Position numbers and translations under genes: made by a program. From NCBI RefSeq assembly GCF_001942465.1, contig NZ_MKJY01000310.1:1-55335 (forward strand): a DNA stretch of 55,335 nucleotides, given 5' to 3'. Each line of letters starts with the position of its first letter. Within the stretch, counting starts at the first letter, position 1. Shown here piece after piece: positions 48,102 to 55,335 of the stretch. A model generated the notes under the pieces. That model had not been told where the DNA came from. It did no database searches and worked only from the letters and a program-made list of their open reading frames with translations. The stretch is from Actinomadura sp. CNU-125 (GTDB lineage Bacteria; Actinomycetota; Actinomycetes; Streptosporangiales; Streptosporangiaceae).

Positions 48102-49217
48102 GCCGCGAGGACGCCCGCCGCGAGGCACATCAGCAGCGCGCTCGTCCACGCGGGGGAGCGCAAGCCGAGGCCCGCGCCGATCGCGACGCCGCCGAGCACA
48201 GGGCCCGGCGACGGCGCCCGCGTTGAACGCGGCGGTGGCGAAACCGCCCGCCAGCGTGGGCGCCTCCGCGGCCGTCTCCAGGACTCGGGTGATCAGCGCG
48301 GGCCCCGTCCCGAACGCGAGCATGCCCTGCACGAAGACGAGCGCGGTCGCGGCGGCCGCGTTCCCGGCGGCGAGCGCGAGCGCCGCCCAGCCGACCGCGA
48401 GCGCGCCCGTCCCGGCGAACAGCAGGACGGTCGGACGCGCGTCGGCGATCCGGCCGCCGAGCGTCACGCCGACGAACGCGCCGACGCCGAACAGCGCGAG
48501 GATCCCCGGCACCCACGTCTCGTCCAGCCCGGACACCCGCGTGGCCAGCGGCGCCAGGTAGGTGAAGGTGCAGAACGTCGCGCCCTGCACGAGCGCGTTC
48601 GTCAGCAGCGCGAGCAGGACGCGCCGGTCGCGCAGGACGCCCAGTTCGCGGCGCGGGCTCGGTGCGTTGGGCCGCTCGTCCGGGATCGTCCGGGCGATGG
48701 CGGCGACGGCGGGCAGCGACACCAGGGCGACCGCCCAGAAGGCGGACCGCCAGCCCCAGTGCCCGCCGAGCAGCGCGCCGGCGGGCACGCCCGCGACGCA
48801 CGCGACGGTGACGCCGCCGACCACGACGGCGGTGGCGCGGGCGCGGATCTCCGGCGCGACCATCCGGGCGGCCGCGGCGAGGGCGACCGCCCAGAACCCG
48901 GCGTTCGCGAACGCGGCGACGACCCGGGTGCCCAGCAGCACCGCGTAGTCGCCGGTCACGGCCCCCGCGACATGGGCGGCGACGAAGACGAGCAGGAACG
49001 CCAGCAGAGCGCGGCGGCGCGGCCACCGGCGGCCGAGCAGCGACATCAGCGGCGCGCCGACGACCATGCCGGCGGCGAACGCGGACGTGAGCAGCCCGGC
49101 GGCGGGGACGGACACGCTCAGGTCGGCGGCGATGCCGGGCAGCAGCCCGGCGAGCATGAACTCCGAGGTGCCCTGGGCGAACACTGCGAGCCCGAGGACA
49201 TAAACGGCGAAGGGCAA
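48053..49217 (-). CDS. MFS transporter (DHA1-type, Bcr/arabinose-efflux-like), frameshifted
   Basis: Twelve-helix major facilitator of about 388 residues after repair. It starts MPFAVYVLGLAVFAQGTSEF (the typical EF/TSEFM motif of this efflux subgroup), then LLTSAFAAGMVVGAPLM (helix 2) with GRRWPRRRAL (motif A). ATAVVVGGVTVACVAGVPAG matches motif C. The final helices are lost near 48205: AGP continues in another frame as VLGGVAIGAGLGLRSPAWTS to a stop at 48053. An extra base explains it. The reconstructed end overlaps the lipase gene by about 49 bp, convergent. Such exporters move sugars, purines or drugs. Confidence 0.85.
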
Positions 49218-49811
49218 GGAAGCTCCCGAGACGTCGAACGGACACGGCGCCCGCGAACGGGCGGCCGGACGGGCCGGACCGTGCGGGGAGGCGTGCCGCG
49301 AGACCGTCCGAACCGGGCGGGTCGCGTGTTCGCGCGGGCGGCCGAGGCCGTTTCGAGACGGGACGACGTGTGGGCGTCGAGGAGCGCGGCGAGAAGGGGG
49401 AGATCCCCTGGAAGCCCCGCGGGACGGTGATCCGCTGGTCCGCGACGCACGCGGCCATCGGGGCGGTCAGCGTCTACCCGGGTCGGGGCTGGATATGGGC
49501 GCCAGGTTAGCAGGCGGAAGACACGATGTCCGATATTTCGTGATCTACAACGTAAAGGCGCCGACCGGCGCGGCCGCGGGCGTCGCCGTCACGAACTCGA
49601 AGGTCGACCGTCGGCGCCTGCTCGGAACCGGGAGGGGACGCGTCGCGGGCCCGGGGCGTCGGATTCGTGAGGGGTGGCCGTCGTCTGAGGCCTCCTGTCG
49701 TGCGATCGGGTGGGGCGTCGCGGGTTTGATCGACTCCATAGATCCTTTTCACATGCTGATTAGGTCGCGCTACACTGAGTGACGTATCCGTTGCGGGGGA
49801 GAGGGACGGCG
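49218..49811. other. Long intergenic region, no supported gene
   Basis: About 590 bp between the MFS start and the CqsA-like start. Short open frames on both strands lack conserved motifs, ribosome sites or third-position bias strong enough to call. The last 70 bp are AT-richer and include the probable promoter of the downstream gene. Confidence 0.4.
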
Positions 49812-50972
49812 ATGACGAGCGCGCATCAGCGCCTGGGCGAACGCATCAGGGACTTCCACGGTGCGGACGACGCGCCCCGAGCCCCCCGTCCGCGCGCGCC
49901 CGACGCCGACCGGACGGTCGTGCTGACCTGCAGCGACTACCTGGCGCTCGGGGAACATCCGGCGATCACCGGGGCGATGATCGCGGGGCTGCGGTCGGCG
50001 GAGAGCGGGGAGACCGTCTCGCGCGCGCGGCGCCCGCCCGCAGACCATCCGCAGATCCTGCTGGGCGAGGCGCTGGCGCGGCACATGGGGGCGCGGGCCG
50101 GGGTCGTGTGCCCGTCCGGCTGGGCCGCCAACACCGGGTTGATGCAGGTGGTCGCGGGCCCGGACGTGCCGGTGTACCTGGACGCGCTGGCGCACCTGTC
50201 GTTGTGGGAGGGGGCGCGCGCGGCCGGTGCGGAGATCGCGTACTTCCGGCACAACGACGTGGACCACCTGCGGCGGCGGATCGACGTCGGCGGGTCCGGG
50301 GTGGTCGTGGTCGACGCCGTGTACGGGACGAGCGGGGCGCGCTGCCCGCTCGACGAGCTCGTCCGGCTGGCCGAGGAGCGCGACTGCCTGCTGGTGGTGG
50401 ACGAGTCGCACTCGCTGGGGGTGCGCGGGGAGCGGGGCGAGGGGCTGGCGGCGGAGGCGGGGCTGGGGGGACGCGTCGACTTCGGCACCGCGAGCCTGTC
50501 GAAGGCGCTGCACGCGCGGGCGGGGCTGATCGTCTGCGACCGTCCCGGGTTCGCCGACTACTTCGTCGACACGGCGTTCCCGGCGGTGTGCGGGTCGACG
50601 CTGCCGCCGCACGACCTGGCGGGGCTGCGGGCGGCGCTCGGCATAGTGCGCGAGGAGGGCTGGCGGCGGGAGCGGCTGGGGGCGGTGACCCGCCGCCTGC
50701 GGGACGGCCTGGCCGGGATGGGGTACCGGCTCGTCGACGCCGACACGCAGATCGTCGCGGTCGAGACGGGGACGGAGGCGGACGCGCTGCTGCTGCGGGA
50801 CGCGCTGATGGCGCGGGACGTGTTCAGCGCCGCGCTGTTCCAGCCGGCCGCGTCGCCGCACCGCAGCCTCGTCCGGCTGTCGGCGCACGCGGCGCTGACC
50901 GACGAGGACGTGTCGCTGGTGCTCGCCGTGTGCCGGGAGGCCCGTGCGCGGATTCCGCTGCCGCGTGCCTGA
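49812..50972 (+). CDS. CqsA-like alpha-hydroxyketone synthase / AONS-family aminotransferase (PLP-dependent)
   Basis: A 386-residue alpha-oxoamine synthase family enzyme. SDYLALGEHPAITGAMI, CPSGWAANTGLMQVVAG, and VYLDALAHLSLWEGARAAGA with FRHNDVDHLRRRI match Vibrio-type CqsA, where AHMSLWEG is diagnostic. LVVDESHSLGVRGERGEG binds PLP, and the Schiff-base lysine lies in GTASLSKALHARAG. It should condense an acyl-CoA with an amino acid or SAM-derived donor to give an alpha-amino- or hydroxyketone. ATG 49812 has GGGAGAGGGA upstream. No cqsS-like sensor kinase is present in the window, so a signalling role cannot be shown from here; biotin-type KAPA synthesis is the main alternative. Confidence 0.8.
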   Translation: MTSAHQRLGERIRDFHGADDAPRAPRPRAPDADRTVVLTCSDYLALGEHPAITGAMIAGLRSAESGETVSRARRPPADHPQILLGEALARHMGARAGVVCPSGWAANTGLMQVVAGPDVPVYLDALAHLSLWEGARAAGAEIAYFRHNDVDHLRRRIDVGGSGVVVVDAVYGTSGARCPLDELVRLAEERDCLLVVDESHSLGVRGERGEGLAAEAGLGGRVDFGTASLSKALHARAGLIVCDRPGFADYFVDTAFPAVCGSTLPPHDLAGLRAALGIVREEGWRRERLGAVTRRLRDGLAGMGYRLVDADTQIVAVETGTEADALLLRDALMARDVFSAALFQPAASPHRSLVRLSAHAALTDEDVSLVLAVCREARARIPLPRA

Positions 50973-50999
50973 CCGCCGCCGCCGGTCAGGCGTGTCATT

Positions 51000-51018
51000 G
51001 TGGGGGGCGACCCCCCAC
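51000..51018. terminator. Hairpin terminator between convergent genes
   Basis: GTGGGGGG at 51000-51007 pairs exactly with CCCCCCAC at 51011-51018 around a 3-base loop. It lies between the CqsA-like stop and the end of the leftward MpaB-type gene. Confidence 0.65.
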
Positions 51019-51045
51019 ACCCCCCCCGGCAAGGGCGGCCGCCGG

Positions 51046-51923
51046 TCAGGCGGCGGGGACGTAGCGGTGGTCGCGGGTCCGAGCGCCGATGTAGCGGAGC
51101 ATGCTGCGCAGCGCCCAGTGGTTGAGGCCGGTGGGGATCATGCGGTGGCCCTGCCGGTTCGCGAGGGCCATGGCGGCGAACCTGGCCTGGTCGAGGGTGC
51201 TCCAGGGGATGTCGAAGCGGTCGCGGACGATCGGCGGGAGGCAGCCGAACGTGACGAGGCGGAGGGGGCGTTCGGCGACGATGCGTCCGGCGCGGTCGAG
51301 GCGGGGGCCGCCGACCGGGAGCAGGGTGACGGTGTCGGAGCCGTGCTTGGCGATCTCCAGGGCGCGGGCCGCGGCGGGGGTGAGTTCGAGGCGTTCGGCG
51401 CAGACGTGCCAGAACTTGGACTGGAAGGCGGCGTAGTCGGCGGGGACGGGCCGCATGCTGACGCCGTAGCGGGAGTACCAGGTGACGGTCTCGGCGTACA
51501 TGCGTTCGTGTTCCTCGGCGGTGAGGGTGCCGGGGTGGAACAGTTCGGCGGCCTTGAAGATCTCCCACGTGAACGTGGCGTGCGCCCACCAGAACGTCTC
51601 GGGTTCGAGGGCGTGGTAGCGGCGGGCGCGTTCGTCGCGGCCGCCGATGCCGCGGTGCAGGTCGCGGATGGCGCGGCCGCGGGCGTCCCCGTCGGGGGCG
51701 AGGATCGTCGCCCAGATCTGCGGGACGGACCGGTGGATGCGGTCGAACGGGGCGTCGAAGAACGCGGAGTGCTCGCCGACGCCGGCGCCGATCCCGGGGT
51801 GCAGCAGTTGCAGGAGCCCGGCGGCGGCGCCGGGCAGCAGGGAGCGCACGTCGCCGCGTGCCGCCTGAGGAGGGTGCCGGGGCCGAGCGGGGCGCGGGCT
51901 GCCGTCGGGGGCGAGGCGGGCAT
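51046..51923 (-). CDS. MpaB/DUF2236 family oxygenase (frameshifted near start)
   Basis: The family includes latex-clearing protein-like and MpaB oxygenases. Conserved blocks: LLQLLHPGIGAGVGEHSAFF, DPF-type FDRIHRSVPQIWATI, GIGGRDERARRYHALEPETF, WWAHATFTWEIFKAAELFHP and a late RLDRAGRIV. ATG 51923 has a strong AGGAGG. The first 20 residues are in one frame and the rest in another; one missing base near 51861 (LLRRARGDVRSLLP) repairs it. The substrate is unknown. Confidence 0.85.
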
Positions 51924-52012
51924 CGCACCTCCTGATCGAAGTCTGCTGACCTTGAGCGTAAGGCGCGGAGACTGCTGAGACAAGAGGCGAGGTTTGTCGC
52001 ATGTGCCGCGTG

Positions 52013-52052
52013 CGCCGGGCCCGTCCGTCCGTCCGGGCGGACGGGCCCGGCG
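52013..52052. terminator. Hairpin terminator of thiolase gene
   Basis: An 18-base arm at 52013-52030 pairs with 52035-52052 (one mismatch), just beyond the leftward thiolase stop. Confidence 0.7.
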
Positions 52053-52058
52053 GCCGGG

Positions 52059-53249
52059 TCAGGCGGTGGCGGGCTTGTAGACGGCGACGGCGCAGGCGCT
52101 GCCGAGGCCGATGTTGTGCTGCAGGGCGACGCGGGCGCCGTCCACCTGGCGGGCGCCGGCCTTGCCGCGCAGCTGCCAGGTCAGCTCGGCGCACTGGGCG
52201 AGGCCGGTGGCGCCCAGCGGGTGGCCCTTGGAGATCAGCCCGCCGGACGGGTTGACGACCCACTTGCCGCCGTAGGTGGTGGCCTGGTCGTCGATCAGCT
52301 TGTGGCCCTCGCCGACCCCGGCCATGCCGAGCGCCTCGTAGGTGATCAGCTCGTTGGCGCTGAAGCAGTCGTGCAGCTCGATGACGTCGACGTCCTCGAT
52401 GCCGACCTGCGCCTCGTCGAGCGCGGCGCGGGCGGCGCGCTGCGAGCAGCCGAAGCCGACGACGTTGATGGACGAGTGGTCCTCGAAGCTGTCGGGGGTG
52501 TCGGTGGTGATGTTGTGCCCGGCGATCTCGACGGCCTGGTCCCACAGGTCGTGCTCGTCGAGGAACCGCTCGCTGACGACGAGCGCGGCCCCGGCGCCGT
52601 CGGAGGTGGGGGAGCACTGCAGCTTGGTGAGCGGGTCGAACACCATCGTGGCGTTCTTGATGTCGTCGAGGGAGTACTCGTCCTGGAACTGCGCGTACGG
52701 GTTGTTCACCGAGTGCTTGTGGTTCTTCCACCCGATCCAGGCGAAGTGGTCGGGGGTGGAGCCGTACTTCTCCATGTGCTCGCGGCCGGCGTTGCCGAAC
52801 ATCTGCGGCATGGGCGCCTTGTCCAGCTCCCACTCGCGGCCCGCGGTCATCGAGCGGAGGTGGTGGTCGATGATGGTGACCTTGGAGTCCATGCCCGCGC
52901 CGAGCGAGCCCTTCTTCATCTTCTCCATGCCGAGCGCGAGGGCGCAGTCGGCGAGGCCGCCGCGGACGGCCTGGCGGGCGAGGAACAGCGCGCTGGATCC
53001 GGTGGCGCACGCGTTCATGACGGTCATGACCGGGATGCCGGTCATGCCGGTCTCGTAGAGGGCGCGCTGGCCCATCGACCCGTACATCGAGCCCGCGTAG
53101 GCCATCTCGATCTTGTCGTAGCCGACGCCGGCGTCCTCGAGGGCCTTGCCGACGGCTTCCTTGGCCATGTCGGGGTACTCCCAGTCGCGGGAGCCCGGCT
53201 TCTCGAACTTGGTCATGCCCACGCCGACGACGAAGGTGCGGTTGGCCAT
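52059..53249 (-). CDS. Lipid-transfer-type thiolase (SCP-x thiolase family)
   Basis: A 396-residue thiolase. [19 protein letters not shown] is typical of lipid-transfer-type thiolases. The active-site Cys is in [16 protein letters not shown] (about 92), followed by [12 protein letters not shown]. Later blocks are [30 protein letters not shown], and the histidine of [32 protein letters not shown] closes the fold. These enzymes cleave or make acyl-CoA thioesters in sterol-side-chain or fatty-acid breakdown. The perfect palindrome at 53309-53324, about 60 bp upstream of the start, is a likely TetR-type operator. Confidence 0.93.
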   Translation of the reverse strand: MANRTFVVGVGMTKFEKPGSRDWEYPDMAKEAVGKALEDAGVGYDKIEMAYAGSMYGSMGQRALYETGMTGIPVMTVMNACATGSSALFLARQAVRGGLADCALALGMEKMKKGSLGAGMDSKVTIIDHHLRSMTAGREWELDKAPMPQMFGNAGREHMEKYGSTPDHFAWIGWKNHKHSVNNPYAQFQDEYSLDDIKNATMVFDPLTKLQCSPTSDGAGAALVVSERFLDEHDLWDQAVEIAGHNITTDTPDSFEDHSSINVVGFGCSQRAARAALDEAQVGIEDVDVIELHDCFSANELITYEALGMAGVGEGHKLIDDQATTYGGKWVVNPSGGLISKGHPLGATGLAQCAELTWQLRGKAGARQVDGARVALQHNIGLGSACAVAVYKPATA

Positions 53250-53308
53250 CAGGCTCGCCTCTCTCGGTACCGAATCCAGTTCGGGACACGATAACGCGGC
53301 GCGGCTTC

Positions 53309-53324
53309 CAAGCGATCGCTTGGT
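53309..53324. promoter_or_regulatory. Perfect 16-bp palindrome (CCAAGCGATCGCTTGG), probable operator of thiolase gene
   Basis: A perfect inverted repeat 60-75 bp before the thiolase start. AAGC..GCTT half-sites of this size are typical of TetR-family fatty-acid or sterol regulators. No regulator gene adjoins it. Confidence 0.7.
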
Positions 53325-53450
53325 TCCGTTGATCGGGATCGTCGCGGACGTCCCGGCCGGTGGGCGTCCGGGCCGGCCCCAGGTCAGCCCCGGGACGCCG
53401 CCGGGCCGACCCCGGGACAGCCGCCGGGTCGGCTCCGGTCGGCCGCCGGG

Positions 53451-54524
53451 TCAGCCCGGGAGTTCCGCGGCGAGCGCGGCGACGAACGTGTCGACGTCCG
53501 CCTCCGTGGTGTCGAACGAGCACACCCAGCGGACCTCGCCCGTCCGCTCGTCCCACACGTAGAACGCGAACCGCTCGCGGAGCCGCTCGCACACGTCCTT
53601 CGGCATGGTCGCGAACACCGTGTTGGCCTGCACCGCCTGGGTGATCTCCACGCCCGGCAGCGCGCCCGCGCCGTCGGCGAGCCGCCGCGCCATCGCGTTG
53701 GCCCGCGCGGCGTTGCGGTGCCACAGGTCGCCCTCCAGCAGCGCGACGAGCTGCGCCGACACGTACCGCATCTTGGACGCCAGTTGCAGGCTCGACTTGC
53801 GCAGGAACTCGACCCCGCGGGCGGCGTCCGGGTTCAGCACGACGACGGCCTCGCCGAGCAGCAGCCCGTTCTTCGTCCCGCCGAACGACAGGACGTCCAC
53901 GCCCGCGTCGGTGGTGAGGGCCCGCAGCGGGACGCCGAGCGCCGCGGCCGCGTTGGCCAGCCGGGCACCGTCCATGTGGACGCCGAGGCCGCGCCCGTGC
54001 GCCGCCGCCGCGATCGCCGCGACCTCGTCCGGGGTGTAGACGGTGCCGAGCTCGGTGCTCTGGCTGATCGACACCGCGGCGGGCTGCGCGCGCTGCACGC
54101 TGCCGAACCCGACGGCGAGCCGCTCCACCGCCGCGGGCGTCAGCTTCCCGTCCGGGGCGGGCGCGGTGACGAGCTTGAGCCCGGCGATCCTCTCCGGGGC
54201 GCCGCACTCGTCGGTGTTGATGTGCGCCGCGTCCGGGCAGATCACCGCGCTCCACCGTTCCGACATCGCCTGCAGCGCGACCACGTTCGCGCCCGTCCCG
54301 TTGAACACCGGGTACGCCTCCGCGCGCGCGCCGAAGTGCCCCCGGACGATCTCGCCGAGCCGCGCGGTGACGGTGTCGGCCCCGTAGGCGGGCTGGTGCC
54401 CGTCGTTGACCGCCGCGAGCGCCGCGAGGACCTCGGGGTGGACGGACGCGTGGTTGTCGCTCGCGAATCCGCGGCGGGCGGCGGGAACGGTGGTGGCGGG
54501 GGCGACCGGCTCCGGAGAGGTCAA
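53451..54524 (-). CDS. Low-specificity L-threonine aldolase
   Basis: A 357-residue fold-type I PLP enzyme. The N-terminal RRGFASDNHASVHPEVLAAL and AYGADTVTARLGEIV start the family, then NGTGANVVALQAM. SISQSTELGTVYTPDEVAAI and VHMDGARLANAAAAL (PLP Asp) follow. The Schiff-base lysine is in VLSFGGTKNGLLLGEAVV. It splits L-threonine (or allo-threonine) into glycine and acetaldehyde. The start is uncertain; TTG 54524 is the best in the frame before conserved sequence. A repetitive GC-rich tract of about 130 bp separates it from the thiolase operator. Confidence 0.9.
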   Translation of the reverse strand: MTSPEPVAPATTVPAARRGFASDNHASVHPEVLAALAAVNDGHQPAYGADTVTARLGEIVRGHFGARAEAYPVFNGTGANVVALQAMSERWSAVICPDAAHINTDECGAPERIAGLKLVTAPAPDGKLTPAAVERLAVGFGSVQRAQPAAVSISQSTELGTVYTPDEVAAIAAAAHGRGLGVHMDGARLANAAAALGVPLRALTTDAGVDVLSFGGTKNGLLLGEAVVVLNPDAARGVEFLRKSSLQLASKMRYVSAQLVALLEGDLWHRNAARANAMARRLADGAGALPGVEITQAVQANTVFATMPKDVCERLRERFAFYVWDERTGEVRWVCSFDTTEADVDTFVAALAAELPG

Positions 54525-54673
54525 GGCGGGTTCCGTTCGGTTGGACGACGACCGTGCCCCGGGCGCACCGCGCCGTGCCGCGCCGGGGGAACGGTGAACG
54601 GGACGTCCGGGACCTTCGGCGCATCGCGCCTGAACACGACGCGCCCGGCCTTCGACGATACGCCCGTCCGAAA

Positions 54674-55225
54674 TCAGGCGGGACGGTCGGTGATGTTCTG
54701 GACGGGCGCCGGTTCGGGTTCGGTGGTGTGCACCACCAGGCGCGCGCGCAGGGAGTCGAGGTCGTCGCCGAGGCGGGCCATGTTGGCCTGGACGTCGCGC
54801 CACAGACCGGTCCGCTGTTCGAGCTGCGCGAGGCGGGAGCGCAGGTCGTCGAGGCGGCGGTCCGCGGTCTCCAGCCGGGTGCCCTGCTCGGCGGTCTCGC
54901 GCCCGGCGCGGACCAGGCCCGCCATGACCGCCGACACGTCCCGTTCGGTGTCGTCGATGCGCTCGTCGATGCGCGGCAGGAGGCGGTCGTTGAGCTGCGC
55001 GACGAGCGAGTCGAGCTCGGTGCGCAGCGCGCACATCTGCGCGTCCCGCGCGTGGAGGGCGTCCTCCAGGGCGCGCAGGCGGGCGGAGTGCGTGGGGAGC
55101 AGCCGTTCCAGGTCGGCCGACCGTTCCAGATCTCGGCCCAGTCTGCACAGGAGGGCGGCGCCTCCACGCAACTGGCGTTCCGCCTCCGCGGCGGCGCGGC
55201 GGACGAGACCCGGGATAACGGTCAT
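54674..55225 (-). CDS. Coiled-coil protein of unknown function
   Basis: A 183-residue protein that is almost entirely helical and heptad-patterned from residue 30 to 165 (LRALEDALHARDAQMCALRT, LETADRRLDDLRSRLAQLEQ). No membrane segment or catalytic motif. Its start ATG 55225 follows GGGGGGAGC. A structural or partition-like role would be a guess; no partner gene lies in the window. Confidence 0.8.
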   Translation of the reverse strand: MTVIPGLVRRAAAEAERQLRGGAALLCRLGRDLERSADLERLLPTHSARLRALEDALHARDAQMCALRTELDSLVAQLNDRLLPRIDERIDDTERDVSAVMAGLVRAGRETAEQGTRLETADRRLDDLRSRLAQLEQRTGLWRDVQANMARLGDDLDSLRARLVVHTTEPEPAPVQNITDRPA

Positions 55226-55335
55226 GATGCTCCCCCCAGGGGCCGGCGACGGGATGCTCCTTTAACTCTAGGCGAACGTGCCCCGAACCCCTTATGTAAA
55301 TCACGTGTCGTTTCGGTGAACCGCCCCCGGTGATC

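Noticed and set aside
49495..49782. Short open frames in the spacer before the CqsA-like gene
   Set aside because: No conserved sequence, weak start context and GC-skew typical of non-coding DNA.
51046..55167. Very long leftward open frame (over 1,300 residues)
   Set aside because: It is a chance open frame: only its last part encodes the MpaB protein; the rest is out of frame with the thiolase, aldolase and coiled-coil genes.
1..55335. tRNA, rRNA, transposase or integrase genes
   Set aside because: None recognised on either strand, so no direct sign of how the defence region was acquired.

Overview
The window is very GC-rich DNA with the strong G/C third-position bias of an actinomycete. 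GTG and TTG starts, WhiJ-type XRE/DUF397 and HATPase regulator pairs, and several Ser/Thr kinases fit this. A member of the Streptosporangiales (Actinomadura-like) is my inference; no marker gene is present to prove it.

Layout. (1) 1-8 kb: a partial ASCH-P-loop GTPase, a DUF4352 membrane protein, an HTH-N6-adenine methylase with its own specificity domain, a TetR/siderophore-interacting-protein pair, and two convergent Ser/Thr kinases (one with TPRs). (2) 7.9-17.8 kb: a type I restriction-modification operon reading leftward (second HTH-methylase, hsdM, hsdS, hsdR, then the kinase-TPR gene), with a divergent DndB/DGQHR-like gene. (3) 17.9-33.4 kb: XRE/DUF397 regulators, an OLD-family nuclease, an unknown coiled-coil protein, a single-chain DUF262/HNH (GmrSD-like) protein, an unknown protein, an anti-sigma-type HATPase, mcrBC and an NB-ARC/TPR protein. 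(4) 33.4-38.8 kb: a glycosyltransferase-like gene carrying an in-gene heptanucleotide repeat, a CYP152-type P450 peroxygenase, NUDIX, GNAT and aldo/keto reductase genes. (5) 39-47.1 kb: an operon for a giant P-loop ATPase followed by a coiled-coil/beta-CASP metallo-beta-lactamase (CPSF-like) nuclease. This is my best candidate for an undescribed system. (6) 47.3-55.3 kb: SGNH lipase, MFS exporter, CqsA-like acyltransferase, MpaB/DUF2236 oxygenase, lipid-transfer thiolase, threonine aldolase and a coiled-coil protein.

Regions 1-3 and 5 read as a defence island: recognition, modification and cleavage of foreign DNA (type I RM, McrBC, DUF262, OLD), kinases and NTPase sensors that could act as switches, and a possible RNA-cleaving effector (beta-CASP).

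A caution runs through the annotation. About 20 single-base frameshifts break otherwise excellent coding sequence, many of them in G or C runs. This looks like consensus error in the assembly rather than mass gene decay, so I give the reconstructed gene spans and state where each frame changes.
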